Notes under the pieces: generated by a model
What the model was told of the DNA's origin: nothing
Databases searched by the model: none
The model's input: the letters and a program-made list of their open reading frames with translations, nothing else
Made by a program: the position numbers and the translations under genes
Part shown: piece by piece, positions 7,922 through 17,471 of the stretch
Numbering within the stretch: position 1 is the stretch's first letter
Layout: each line of letters opens with the position of its first letter
From: CALBPI01 sp039814545
GTDB lineage: Bacteria > Pseudomonadota > Gammaproteobacteria > Steroidobacterales > Woeseiaceae
Assembly (NCBI GenBank): GCA_039814545.1
Contig: JBCCBB010000003.1
Span: 62,001-126,000, forward strand
Length of the DNA stretch: 64,000 nucleotides
Direction of reading: 5' to 3'

Positions 7922-9435
7922 TGCTCGATGTCTTGGATATAGCGCGCGACGGCGTCCGCATGGTCCGCTGCGGCGTCTTGTGTCTGGCCTGGATCGTTGT
8001 CCATGTCGTACAGCGCCATCTCGCCGCTCTCCGGCAGCCACACGAAGTACCAGCGCAAGTCACGCCGGTAGTAGCCCGCCATCGGCGCGCCCATCAAGTC
8101 GTCGGTTGCGGCGTCGGGTTCGCCCCGAAAATTGGTGCCCGCGCGGTGCTGTGTCAGTCGCCCGATGAGCGCATCGCGGTGCGCGTCGAGAGACTCGCCC
8201 TCGATGGCTGGTCGCAGCGTGTAGCCGGGCAGCGCGTCAGGCTGCGGCAGGCCCGCGTAGTCGAGAATTGTCGGCATGATGTCGAGCGCGCTCGCCAGCG
8301 TCTGCTGGTCGCGTACGGCTGCGATCTTGCCGCGCCAATAGAAGATGATGGGCGTGCGCAGCCCTGTGTCGAAGAACGAGCCTTTGCCGCGAGGCCCGCC
8401 ATTGGCGAAGGTTTTGGGATCATTGGCGTATTCGACACCCGCCGGTTGCTCCCAACCATTGTCGTTGACGTAGATGATCAGTGTGTTGTCGAGCAGTCGC
8501 TGGTTACGCAGGCTGTCGAGCACAGCGCCCACGCCCCAGTCGAACCAGCTGATGTTGGCGTAGTAGAGCTTTGCCGATTCAGAAAGATCGTCGCGGTCCT
8601 GGTAGTACTTGAAGAATCGATCGGGCGCATTGAGCGGCGTGTGGGGCAGGGCGGGGCCGTACCAAACGAAGAACGGCTGATCGGCGTGGTCGGCGATGAA
8701 GTCCGTGACCGGTGCCATCGTTTCGCGACCAATCTCATTGCCGCGCCCGCCCATAAACGTGAAGAACCAGCGGTCGCCGAGGCTCGCCGCGTCTTCCCAG
8801 CGCCAGGCTTCTGTCATGCCGTGCGTGAAGCCGCCATGCGCGTAGGACTGTTCCCACCACTTGCCGCTCTGGTGTGACGCGTAGCCCGCTTCGGCCAGCA
8901 ACCGCGGCAAAGTCTCGAACTGCTCGATCGCGGCCGTCTCGTACTGCCGGCGCATCATGTCCCGATTGCGCGTGCTGGCGGTGTCTGCCGCAAGCCGTGA
9001 CTCGGCGAGCTTCTGGTCGGCGATGGCGCCCGCGCGTTGCTCATAGGTCACGGGGTACAGACCTGTAATCAGGCTTTGCAGTGTGGGTCGGCAGAAGTTC
9101 GAGGTGGCGTGGGCGACCTCGAAGACGGCGCCGCCCCGGCCCAGGATGTCCATATTGGGCGTGATGACGTTGTCGTCGCCCAAAAAGCCCAGGTAGGGCC
9201 AGCCGAGGTCATCAGCGATGATCAACACGACATTGGGCGGGCCGTCGGGCCGCCGCGGTATGACGATTCTGTCGATCTGGCCGGCAGCCGTGTCCTTGAA
9301 GACGCCGCCGAAGTCGAAGGCAGGCTTGTCCGACTCGGCCGCCGGGCCCGCCGTCGTTGAGCACGCGCCCGCCAGCGCTGCGGTCAGTGCAGTCAGTACC
9401 CGGGCGAGCCCGGTGGTGTATTGGATCGGTGTCAC
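7894..9435 (-). CDS. Sulfatase (arylsulfatase family), predicted lipoprotein
   Basis: A 513-residue hydrolase of sulfate esters with a lipoprotein-type signal (LAGAC, Cys25). The metal-binding start VVLIIADDLGWP is at residues 69-80. The modification site is at Cys115, CRPTLQSLITG: the usual C-x-P-x-R has Leu in place of Arg, while the following SLITG matches sulfatases. The rest of the alkaline-phosphatase-like fold follows (ASHQSGKWWEQSYAHGG, then PFFVWYGPALPHTP). The gene is coupled to a formylglycine-generating enzyme downstream, arguing that Cys115 is modified despite the altered motif. Substrate is unknown. Transcription is divergent from the DUF4136 gene. Confidence 0.88.
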   Translation of the reverse strand: MTPIQYTTGLARVLTALTAALAGACSTTAGPAAESDKPAFDFGGVFKDTAAGQIDRIVIPRRPDGPPNVVLIIADDLGWPYLGFLGDDNVITPNMDILGRGGAVFEVAHATSNFCRPTLQSLITGLYPVTYEQRAGAIADQKLAESRLAADTASTRNRDMMRRQYETAAIEQFETLPRLLAEAGYASHQSGKWWEQSYAHGGFTHGMTEAWRWEDAASLGDRWFFTFMGGRGNEIGRETMAPVTDFIADHADQPFFVWYGPALPHTPLNAPDRFFKYYQDRDDLSESAKLYYANISWFDWGVGAVLDSLRNQRLLDNTLIIYVNDNGWEQPAGVEYANDPKTFANGGPRGKGSFFDTGLRTPIIFYWRGKIAAVRDQQTLASALDIMPTILDYAGLPQPDALPGYTLRPAIEGESLDAHRDALIGRLTQHRAGTNFRGEPDAATDDLMGAPMAGYYRRDLRWYFVWLPESGEMALYDMDNDPGQTQDAAADHADAVARYIQDIEQWRQRYELR

Positions 9436-9551
9436 GTGCGTTCCCCCATTTCTCCGCCCGCAGAACCGGGCATAATCTTAACCTGAAGTGATTTGTGTCT
9501 TTTAGCGGTGGCCTGCGTGATTTGCGTCGGGCGCCACAGGGAGTACAGGCA

Positions 9552-10151
9552 ATGACGATGTGGCAACGAATCATGTTGGGCGTAGCCGCCCTCGCGCTGG
9601 CAGGCTGCAGCACCACGCCCAAGGTGTTTTCGGACTTTGATCCGGATCAGTCGTTTGACCGTTATCAGACGTTCAGCTGGATCGGCGATAACCCCATGAC
9701 GGTGGCGGGCGATCGCGGGCCGAACCCAATTGTCGCCGCGCGACTTAAGGCGGCGATCCAGGAGGAGTTCGAGCGCAAGGGCTTTGAGTTCGTCGCCAAA
9801 CCGGCAGACGCGGATTTCGTGGTGGCTTGGACGGTCGGTGCACGCGACCGGGTTGATGTCAGACGTCGCGAGTATGTCGATTACTACGGTCCGCATTGGC
9901 GCTGGGGCTACGGTTACTACGGCGTCCGACCGATTGCGGGCGCCACACGCACCGAGGTCGAAACGCGTGAATACACGGAAGGCAGCCTGGCTATCGACGT
10001 GTTCGATGCCGCGCGCAAAGCACCTGTCTGGCACGGCAGCGCGAGCAAGCGGCTTTCCGAGACCGAGCTCAAAGGCGACAACGGCGAGGCGATTCGCAAT
10101 GCCGTCACGCGCATTCTCGAGGGGTTTCCGCCAGGCACTTCTGCGGAGTGA
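9552..10151 (+). CDS. DUF4136-domain lipoprotein
   Basis: A 199-residue protein whose start at 9552 is supported by GGGAG eight bases upstream and by the signal peptide that follows. The lipobox is LALAGC. The body matches the DUF4136 layout: DFDPDQSFDRYQTFSW near the start, then RLKAAIQEEFERKGFEF, a central tyrosine/tryptophan-rich segment (HWRWGYGYYGV), and a C-terminal DVFDAARKAPVWHGSASKRLS. It is expected to be anchored to the outer membrane, facing the periplasm; function is unknown for the family. gltS follows after 43 bases on the same strand. Confidence 0.85.
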   Translation: MTMWQRIMLGVAALALAGCSTTPKVFSDFDPDQSFDRYQTFSWIGDNPMTVAGDRGPNPIVAARLKAAIQEEFERKGFEFVAKPADADFVVAWTVGARDRVDVRRREYVDYYGPHWRWGYGYYGVRPIAGATRTEVETREYTEGSLAIDVFDAARKAPVWHGSASKRLSETELKGDNGEAIRNAVTRILEGFPPGTSAE

Positions 10152-10194
10152 TTGAGGCTGTCGCGGTTCTGGGAGCGGGCAGGGTGCGCCGCCT

Positions 10195-11400
10195 GTGACG
10201 ACTACAGTGCCAGTCGACAGTTTTCTCGCCTACACGGCGGGCATTGCGGTGTTCTTCGCGGGCATGCGCCTGAACAAGCGTATCGCCATTCTGCGCGAGT
10301 ACAACATTCCCGAACCTGTGACGGGCGGGTTGTTGGCAGCGTTGCTGACATTGGCGCTGTACGCCGTTTTCTATATCGAGCTTGCGTTTGACCTCGAGAC
10401 GCGCGACCGGCTGCTGATCTACTTCTTCACGGGCATCGGGCTCAACGCGCGATTCGCCGACCTCGTGGCGGGCGGTCGGCCGCTGCTCGTGATGCTCGTG
10501 CTCACGCTGTCGTTCATCGTGATCCAGGATGGCGTCGGTGTGGCCGGCGCGCTGCTGCTGGATCTGCCGGCTGAAGTTGGTTTGCTCACAGGCTCGGCGG
10601 CGTTGATTGGTGGCCATGGCACCGCGATCGCGTGGGCGCCCGATTTCGAGGCGCAAGGTGTGGCGGGCGCGCTCGAGCTCGGTGCGGCTGCCGCGACGCT
10701 CGGCCTTGTGGTCGCGAGCCTGATCGGCGGGCCCATTGGCAAATTCTTGCTTGAGCGTCACAAGCTGTCTGGCGGCGACGAGGCGCCCGTCGTGGGTATT
10801 GCCTACGACGACGAGGACACGGAGACCATACGCCACACGAGTATCATGGCCGTACTGCTGGCGCTGCACGTGGCCATCATCATGGGTTGGTTCCTGCGCG
10901 CAGGCTTTGAGGAGATTGGACTCAAGTTGCCGCTGTTTGTGACCTGCCTGCTCAGCGCCGTGTTGCTTTCCAACACGTTACCGTCTTTGTTTCCACGCAT
11001 GTACTGGCCCGCGCGCTCGCGTTCGTTGGCGCTTGTGTCCGACTTTTCGCTGGGGTTGTTCCTGGCCATGTCGCTGATGAGCATGCAGCTTTGGTCGATT
11101 GCCGAGCTGGCGGGCCCATTGCTGGTCTTGCTTGGTCTTCAAACATTGGCAGCCGTACTCTTTATTCTTGTGATCCTGTTTCGCGCGATGGGCGGTGACT
11201 ACCAGGCCGCTGTGCTGAGCTCCGGCTTCGGCGGGTTCGCACTGGGCGCGACGCCCACCGCGATTGCCAACATGACGGCCGTTACCAAGAAACACGGGCC
11301 TGCGCCGCTCGCGTTCATCATTCTGCCGCTCATCGCGGCGTTCTTCGTGGACATCACCAATGCGCTCGTCTTGCAGACCGCATTGCAGTGGCTGAACTAA
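10195..11400 (+). CDS. gltS: Sodium/glutamate symporter GltS
   Basis: A 401-residue inner-membrane transporter of the ESS family, of usual length, with about ten hydrophobic segments in two inverted halves. Family features include AGMRLNKRIAILREYNIPEPVTGGLL near the N-terminus, the first-half loop GSAALIGGHGTAIAW and the second-half equivalent GFALGATPTAIANMTAV. It imports glutamate with sodium. The start is GTG at 10195; an ATG-led alternative further in would remove the first membrane segment. It lies 43 bases after the DUF4136 gene and 89 before an aminotransferase, which could use the imported glutamate. Confidence 0.92.
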   Translation: MTTTVPVDSFLAYTAGIAVFFAGMRLNKRIAILREYNIPEPVTGGLLAALLTLALYAVFYIELAFDLETRDRLLIYFFTGIGLNARFADLVAGGRPLLVMLVLTLSFIVIQDGVGVAGALLLDLPAEVGLLTGSAALIGGHGTAIAWAPDFEAQGVAGALELGAAAATLGLVVASLIGGPIGKFLLERHKLSGGDEAPVVGIAYDDEDTETIRHTSIMAVLLALHVAIIMGWFLRAGFEEIGLKLPLFVTCLLSAVLLSNTLPSLFPRMYWPARSRSLALVSDFSLGLFLAMSLMSMQLWSIAELAGPLLVLLGLQTLAAVLFILVILFRAMGGDYQAAVLSSGFGGFALGATPTAIANMTAVTKKHGPAPLAFIILPLIAAFFVDITNALVLQTALQWLN

Positions 11401-11489
11401 CCGGGCGCGCAGCATGCGACTTGGAATGCGTGGGACTCGTGGCGGTGTCGCCGGGGTGATGTTGTGTCGATAACACGCGGGGGCGGTCA

Positions 11490-12626
11490 GTGAGAGATTT
11501 CGCACTGGAAACCTATTTTTCGGAATGGGAGTTCAAAGCACAGCACCATATGACAGCCTCCGATGCGCAGAGCGTCACGGTGGGCGAATTACTGGCGCTC
11601 GCCGGGCAGCCTGCTGATGCGTTAGCCGACTTGCATCTGGGTTATACCGAAACCTGGGGTGCGCCCGATTTGCGTGAGGCAATCGCGAGCACGTACGACT
11701 CGCTGACCGCAGACGACGTGCTCTGCTTTGCGGGCGCCGAGGAGGGCGTCTACACGGCGATGCGCGTGTTGCTCGCGCCCGAAGATCACGCGATTGTCGT
11801 GACGCCGAATTACCAGGCGGCAGAGACCGTGCCGCTCGATATCTGTGACGTGACGGGCGTGGCGCACGACGAGAACGCGGGCTGGCGCCTTGATCCCGAC
11901 GCTGTTCGCGCCGCAGTGCGCCCGAACACGCGACTCGTATCGGTGTGCTTCCCCAACAACCCGACGGGGGCGATTCCGTCGCACGAGGACTTCGCGGCAC
12001 TGGTGTCGATCTGCCGCGAGCACGATCTCTACTTGTTCAGTGACGAGGTGTACCGGCTGCTCGAGCTCGATGCGGCGAAGCGGATCGACCAGGCGGCCGA
12101 TGCCTATGAGAAGGGTCTGTCGCTCAACGTCATGTCCAAGGCCTACGGCTTGCCCGGTTTGCGCATTGGTTGGATTGCCTGCCGAGACCGCGCGGTGCTG
12201 CAGCGGCTCGAGCGTTACAAGCACTATCTGTCGATCTGTAACTCGGCGCCCAGCGAACGACTGGCAACGATGGCGCTCGGCATCCGCGAGACGCTACTCG
12301 AGCGCGTGCGCGCGCTGATGCGGTCCAATCTCGCAGAGCTTGAGGCGTTTTTCGCGCGACACACAGCGCTGTTCGACTGGCATCGCCCCGACGGCGGTTG
12401 CATCGCATTCCCGCGCTTCACGGGTCGCGGCGGGGTCGAGGCGTTTTGCACAGCGCTCGTAGAAGAGGCCGGCGTGTTGTTATTGCCGGCATCGATCTAC
12501 CGCTCAGAGCTTCAGGCGACACCCACGGATCGGTTTCGTGTCGGCTTCGGACGGGCCGACATGTCGACCGGTTTGGCGGCGTTTGACGCATTTATCGACG
12601 TGAAGGGCGCGGACTTCATGCCGTGA
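11490..12626 (+). CDS. PLP-dependent aminotransferase class I/II
   Basis: A 378-residue cytosolic enzyme of fold type I. The PLP lysine lies in SLNVMSKAYGLPGLRIGW, and the conserved CFPNNPTGAIPS (Asn contacting the cofactor) and LYLFSDEVYRLLE (Asp/Tyr) precede it. The N-terminal part contains LHLGYTETWGAPDLREAIAS, as in the aspartate aminotransferase group. The donor and acceptor cannot be fixed from sequence. The start is GTG at 11490 with a G-rich ribosome site. Its position after gltS suggests glutamate or a related amino acid as amino donor (inference). Confidence 0.85.
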   Translation: MRDFALETYFSEWEFKAQHHMTASDAQSVTVGELLALAGQPADALADLHLGYTETWGAPDLREAIASTYDSLTADDVLCFAGAEEGVYTAMRVLLAPEDHAIVVTPNYQAAETVPLDICDVTGVAHDENAGWRLDPDAVRAAVRPNTRLVSVCFPNNPTGAIPSHEDFAALVSICREHDLYLFSDEVYRLLELDAAKRIDQAADAYEKGLSLNVMSKAYGLPGLRIGWIACRDRAVLQRLERYKHYLSICNSAPSERLATMALGIRETLLERVRALMRSNLAELEAFFARHTALFDWHRPDGGCIAFPRFTGRGGVEAFCTALVEEAGVLLLPASIYRSELQATPTDRFRVGFGRADMSTGLAAFDAFIDVKGADFMP

Positions 12627-12712
12627 CGAATTCTTTGCTGTCGGCCTAAACCCAAGGCCCAGGCCCGGCATCCAAGTGTGGATGATTTCATCCATTATGC
12701 GGGGAGACACTG

Positions 12713-14758
12713 ATGTTGCGACGGTGCGTTTTGGGGATTCTGGTCGGGTCACTGGCCATCCAGGCACAGGCAGATAACGGGGCAGTGGCGCAGGCCGCGC
12801 AGCTCAAGAACATCACCATTGACGGCAAGCTGGGCGATTGGCCCGATGGATTGATCGTCTATCCGGTGCAGACGAATGGCAGTCGCGAGCTTGTCGAAGC
12901 CGATTCGGGCTTTGCCGCGGGCTTCCGGGCCGGTTACGACCCGAAGGCCAATACGGTCTTCATCGCCCTCGAAATCACTGATGACGTCCACGCCGTCGCC
13001 GAAGACGCTGAACCCGGGCAGTGGGACCGCAACGATAGTGTCATTGTTTACATCGACTTCAATCACACGACGACGGGTTCGGGTTCGGCGCTGTACCTGA
13101 CCCTGGGCGAGCAGCGCGCCATGCTCAGCGACGCCTCGAGCTGGGATGCTGACGTGGCCAATGCCAGCTGGGACACAGCCGATGTTGCGGTCGCGCGCGA
13201 GGGCAACGTGACCACCTACGAATTTCAATTCGCGAGCCCCACCGCGCTCGAAGCCCACACGGTGCTCGGGCTCGATCTCCTGATCGCCGATCAGGACGTC
13301 GTGGGAGACGACACGACCGCATCGCTCGTGTCCTGGGGCCCAGGATTCGGCAAGAGCCAGGCCGGCGGTCGCACCGCAGACTTGCTGCTTCTGGGTCGCA
13401 AGACCAAGCTCGGCACGCTCGCGGGGCACATCGAAGTGGCGTCCGACGACCCCGAGGACAAGGCGGACCCGCTGCGCGTCCGCGTGCAGTCCAAGAAAAA
13501 CCCTAAGCTTTGGGTGCAGACCGTCTCGGACGAGTCGGGTGCGTTTTCGGTATCGGTGCCCGCAGGCACCTACACGGTGACGAGCGTCGACCGGATTAAC
13601 TGGATCGGCAATACACCGACGGTGATAGCGCCCGCCGAGCCCATGACGGTCAAAGTTTCCGCCAACAAGACGACGACGGCGCCTGATCTGTCGCTGGTTC
13701 CCGTCGCCGCGCCGATCACGTTGCCGGAACAGGGCGCATTATTCGGTTTCGAGCGCAGCGATGCCGAGGCGTTTGACGAGGTTGTCAAAACGCTCATGAC
13801 GCACTTCGATATCCCGGGCGCGTCCATTGCGCTCGTGAAGGATGGGCAGCTCGTGCACCATCAGACCTACGGCAGCCAGAATGCCTACAGTGAGTTGCCC
13901 GTCGACGACGACACGCTGTTCGAAGCGGCCTCGATTACGAAGGCCGTGTTTGCGTTCACTGTGAACCGAATGGTGGAGCGTGGCGAAATCGACCTGGACC
14001 GCCCGCTGCATACCTACCTGCCGTTCGACGACATTGCGCACGACAAGCGTTACGAGAAAATCACCGCGCGTCACGCGCTGTCTCACCAGACGGGGTTTCC
14101 AAACTGGCGTTGGCAAAACGATGACGGGCAGATTGACCTGAAGTTCTACCCGGGCATTCAGTATGGCTACTCGGGCGAAGGGTTTGAGTACCTGGGCCGG
14201 GTTGTTGCGCACATCAAGGGTGAGCCGCTCGAGGACATCGTGCGTCGCGAAACGCTCGCCGTCATGGGTTTCCAAGAGAACACGTACTTTGCCGAAAACC
14301 CGGCGCTCTACGAGCAGGCCTCGCGCGGCCACTGGGCGGGCATGACCGGCCCACACGGATTCCCCGGCGAAATCGGTGTGGCACACAGCATGTATACGGA
14401 GGCTGGGACGTTCTCGAACTTCCTCGTCGGCTTGCTGGCCGAAAAAGGACTGTCAGCGGAAGGCTACGAGAAGATGCTGGAGCCGCAGGTGGCGACGCCC
14501 ACTGATGAGGGTGAGCAGCCGGGCTGGCCCGGGCGCTATGGATTGGGCTTTCACATGATGAATTCGCCCTACGGGTTGGCCTACGGGCACGGCGGCAACA
14601 ACGGTAACTTCACCTGCCAGTTCGAGATCTACCCCGAGCAACAATTCGGCTTTGCGATCTTCACGAATGCCGACACGGGCTGGCTCATGGTCAATGCACT
14701 GCGCGACTACCTGATCATTGGTCAGCCAGCCGAGACCGAGGCCGTGGCGCAGCGGTAG
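12713..14758 (+). CDS. Exported serine hydrolase (class C beta-lactamase-like) with N-terminal sugar-binding-like domain
   Basis: A 681-residue protein with signal peptide (cleavage after about residue 20) and a GGGGAGA ribosome site. Residues about 25-230 resemble a CBM9-like beta domain (TIDGKLGDWPDG; VFIALEITDDVHA). Residues about 235-330 resemble a carboxypeptidase regulatory-like beta domain (ESGAFSVSVPAGTYTV). Residues about 345-670 form the beta-lactamase/esterase domain: Ser407-x-x-Lys410 (SITK), Tyr486-Ser-Gly in the YxN position, and HGG near residue 624. Family members act as esterases, peptidases or DD-peptidases; the substrate is unknown. The binding modules suggest a polysaccharide-linked substrate. 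Confidence 0.82.
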   Translation: MLRRCVLGILVGSLAIQAQADNGAVAQAAQLKNITIDGKLGDWPDGLIVYPVQTNGSRELVEADSGFAAGFRAGYDPKANTVFIALEITDDVHAVAEDAEPGQWDRNDSVIVYIDFNHTTTGSGSALYLTLGEQRAMLSDASSWDADVANASWDTADVAVAREGNVTTYEFQFASPTALEAHTVLGLDLLIADQDVVGDDTTASLVSWGPGFGKSQAGGRTADLLLLGRKTKLGTLAGHIEVASDDPEDKADPLRVRVQSKKNPKLWVQTVSDESGAFSVSVPAGTYTVTSVDRINWIGNTPTVIAPAEPMTVKVSANKTTTAPDLSLVPVAAPITLPEQGALFGFERSDAEAFDEVVKTLMTHFDIPGASIALVKDGQLVHHQTYGSQNAYSELPVDDDTLFEAASITKAVFAFTVNRMVERGEIDLDRPLHTYLPFDDIAHDKRYEKITARHALSHQTGFPNWRWQNDDGQIDLKFYPGIQYGYSGEGFEYLGRVVAHIKGEPLEDIVRRETLAVMGFQENTYFAENPALYEQASRGHWAGMTGPHGFPGEIGVAHSMYTEAGTFSNFLVGLLAEKGLSAEGYEKMLEPQVATPTDEGEQPGWPGRYGLGFHMMNSPYGLAYGHGGNNGNFTCQFEIYPEQQFGFAIFTNADTGWLMVNALRDYLIIGQPAETEAVAQR

Positions 14759-14776
14759 GCAAACAGTCGATGGTAC

Positions 14777-14804
14777 GTCGCCGCTTCGGGATCGAGGCGG
14801 CGAC
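14777..14804 (+). other. Stem-loop after the serine hydrolase gene
   Basis: GTCGCCGC and GCGGCGAC form a perfect 8-base stem with a 12-base loop, 18 bases after the stop codon at 14758. No T tract follows, so it may be a weak or Rho-assisted terminator, or an mRNA-stabilising hairpin. The rest of the gap to 15006 holds no recognisable gene. Confidence 0.35.
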
Positions 14805-15006
14805 ACCACGCTGCGCCAGGGCGCGCATGAAGGCGGCGGCAGATCAAGCAAGCAGAGTCCTGATCTCCGCGAACCCGAGTAAACATAATGCATGCGCGCC
14901 GCGGCATTTTGTGAAACAGCACATGAGCCCCCTTGGATGCCCGGGGCGATAATTCAGTGCGATCAGAAGCGCCGATTTCCGAGCGCAGGGTCGCAAGGGA
15001 TTGCCC

Positions 15007-17430
15007 ATGTTTGCTGTCACTACCCGTATTCGCTTTGTCTGGTTGGCCTTGCTGCTCGTTGTGGCGGGTTGCTCTCCGACTTCGAGCGACGACACGGTCG
15101 TCGTCAATCCGGATGTTGTCGTTCCGGAAACCGCGGGCAGTTCGATTGCCGATGCACAACAGGCCATTCGCGACGCGGGGCTGCGCGTTGGGGCTACCAA
15201 CGACCAGTCTAGCGACACGATTCCGATCGGATCGGTGATCGGGACCTCGCCCGGCGCGGGTAGCTCAGTCACACCCAATTCACTGGTCAACATCGCAGTC
15301 TCAACGGGTTCTGCTGATGTGGTTGTACCCGTAACCGCAGGCTCCACGGCAGCCGAGGCCGAAACACTGATTGTCGCCGCGGGGCTCGCCGTCGGCGATG
15401 TCGCCAGCGAGGCCAATGACACCGTGCCAGTGGGACAGGCTATTCGAACGGTTCCCGGTGCGGGAGATTCGGTCCCGCGGGGTTCTAGTGTGCAAATCGT
15501 CATATCGACGGGGCCCGCAAACGTCAGTGTGCCGGCCGTGACCAATCTGACGGAAGCTGCGGCCACCGCAGATCTCGTAGCCGCGACATTAGTTGTCGGC
15601 ACGGTTACGGGAGTGGCCGATGACATGGTACCGGTCGGCAGTGTCATCAGTCAGGACCCTGTCGGCGGCGCCATGGTGAGCGCCAATACGCCCGTGGACC
15701 TCGTCATTTCATTGGGCCCCGCCAACATTGCGACACCTCAGACGGTTGGGCTCACGGAGACCGATGCCATCACCGCATTGACCAACGCCGGACTGAGCTT
15801 GGGCGATACCTCGGCTGTGCCTAGCGTTGATGTCGTTGCCGGAAGCGTCGTATCCCAGGATCCGGTCGCGGGGACCCTGGTAGCTGCGACGTCGCCTGTG
15901 AATCTGGTGATTTCGCTGGGTCCCGATCCCGTCCCCGTACCCGACATCGTCGGGCTGCAGGAGGCTCAGGCAATGACCGTCCTGTTCAATGCCGGACTTG
16001 AGGTTGGCGTCGTTACGCAAACGTTCAGCAACACGGTGCCGCTGGGCGAGATCATCAGCCAATCATTACCACCGGGCCAGATCGTGCCGCTCGACACGGC
16101 GCTCGACTACACCGTGTCCTTGGGTCTGCCGGTCTCGACGCCCAATGTGGTCGGTCTCTCGCAGCCAGCCGCCGAGGCGGCGCTGATCGCAGCCGAGCTC
16201 GTGGTCGGAGACATTACCGAACAAAATGACTTCAACGTGCCCGCAGGCGATGTGATTAGCCAGGACCCGACAGCCGGCACCAACGTGGCCACCGGCACGC
16301 CCGTTGATCTCGTGGTGTCTTTGGGTCCGCCGACGGTTGCGGCGCCCAGCGTGGTGGGTCAATCAGTGGCCGCAGCTGGCACGACGCTGGATGCGGCAGG
16401 TCTCGTGACCGGCAGCGTGAGTCAGCAGCCGAGCTTGACGGTACCGGCAGGGGACGTCATCAGTCAGATGCCTATTGCCGGCACCATTGTGATTGTCGGC
16501 ACCGACGTCGATCTCGTCGTCTCGAACGGTCCGCCGCCCATGGTCGTCGTCCCCGACGTCTCCGGTCAGGCGCAAGCCCAGGCCGAGGCCGCCATCGTTG
16601 CCGCGAACCTCGTCGTCGGCACGATCACCGATCAAAACGACGACACGATACCCGCGGGCAGCATCGTGAGTCAGAACCCGACCGGCGGCGTTTCGGTGGT
16701 CGAGGGTTCGGCCGTTGATCTCGTGCGATCGATCGGACCGCTTGCGGACTCCTTCAGCGACGAGTTCGCAGTCAACACGCTCGCCGACTGGCAGCTGCGC
16801 CACCTCGTTGAGGGCACAGCAGCCCAGTACACGGTGCTCGACATCAACGCCTCGACGGCTGGCGCATTGACGCTTGTGCCCACGCAAACGCCGGGGTGGT
16901 TCGATGCCGGGGACGGACCGCTTGTGTTTAAGGAGCTGGCGGGTAATTTTGCCGTCCACACACGCGTGACCGCCGATAGCATCGCGGCGCCCGGGCAGGC
17001 GCCTGCGTCGGACTTCAACTCAGCGGGGCTCATGGCGCGCAACGCGAGTGGTGCCAGCGGACCCGAGAACTACGTGATGCTCAACCTGGGGCGCCAGGAC
17101 GCCAGCATCGCGGGTGGTGTGGGCAGCGAGACCAAGAACACGGTTGATTCTGTATCGGCCCTGTTCCTCGACACTGGTAGCAACGAAGGCTCGTTGATCC
17201 TCTGCCGTGTGGGTAACGTCATCCATTCATTCCGCTGGCTGACGACCGACAGCGACTGGGTGCTGCTGCGTTCCGAGACACGCGCCGATCTGCCTTCGAC
17301 GCTGCAGGTGGGTATGGTGGCGAACGCGTTCGCCGCACCTGCGGATTTGCGCGCCGAGTTTGAGTTCATTCGCTTGCTGCCGGCGCCCAATGACGTGTCG
17401 GCCTGCACGGCGGGTGTCACGGGCGGCTAA
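15007..17430 (+). CDS. Lipoprotein with eight PASTA repeats and a C-terminal laminin-G-like domain
   Basis: An 807-residue protein starting at ATG 15007, six bases after AAGGGA. The lipobox is VVAGC. Eight consecutive repeats of about 67 residues follow (about residues 35-575), each with the PASTA pattern: a V-P-x-V-x-G-L opening, a helix, G-x-V, I-P-x-G-x-V-I-S-Q-x-P and closing V-x-L-V-[IV]-S-x-G-P. After DSFSDEF, the last 225 residues form a beta-sandwich resembling DUF1349/concanavalin-like domains (WFDAGDGPLVFKELAGNF). PASTA domains usually bind muropeptides in Gram-positive kinases and penicillin-binding proteins; no kinase or transpeptidase domain is present here. A cell-envelope or glycan-binding role is inferred. 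Confidence 0.85.
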   Translation: MFAVTTRIRFVWLALLLVVAGCSPTSSDDTVVVNPDVVVPETAGSSIADAQQAIRDAGLRVGATNDQSSDTIPIGSVIGTSPGAGSSVTPNSLVNIAVSTGSADVVVPVTAGSTAAEAETLIVAAGLAVGDVASEANDTVPVGQAIRTVPGAGDSVPRGSSVQIVISTGPANVSVPAVTNLTEAAATADLVAATLVVGTVTGVADDMVPVGSVISQDPVGGAMVSANTPVDLVISLGPANIATPQTVGLTETDAITALTNAGLSLGDTSAVPSVDVVAGSVVSQDPVAGTLVAATSPVNLVISLGPDPVPVPDIVGLQEAQAMTVLFNAGLEVGVVTQTFSNTVPLGEIISQSLPPGQIVPLDTALDYTVSLGLPVSTPNVVGLSQPAAEAALIAAELVVGDITEQNDFNVPAGDVISQDPTAGTNVATGTPVDLVVSLGPPTVAAPSVVGQSVAAAGTTLDAAGLVTGSVSQQPSLTVPAGDVISQMPIAGTIVIVGTDVDLVVSNGPPPMVVVPDVSGQAQAQAEAAIVAANLVVGTITDQNDDTIPAGSIVSQNPTGGVSVVEGSAVDLVRSIGPLADSFSDEFAVNTLADWQLRHLVEGTAAQYTVLDINASTAGALTLVPTQTPGWFDAGDGPLVFKELAGNFAVHTRVTADSIAAPGQAPASDFNSAGLMARNASGASGPENYVMLNLGRQDASIAGGVGSETKNTVDSVSALFLDTGSNEGSLILCRVGNVIHSFRWLTTDSDWVLLRSETRADLPSTLQVGMVANAFAAPADLRAEFEFIRLLPAPNDVSACTAGVTGG

Positions 17431-17471
17431 TTCGCAACGCAAGGTGACGCGCGTCGTGTAGGGTGACCGGC

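Noticed and set aside
10105..10869. Minus-strand frame of 254 codons opposite gltS
   Set aside because: Rich in Arg/Gln/His as typical of shadow translations; GltS on the plus strand is unmistakable.
14777..14804. Hairpin considered as a Rho-independent terminator
   Set aside because: No T tract follows; kept only as a stem-loop of unknown role.
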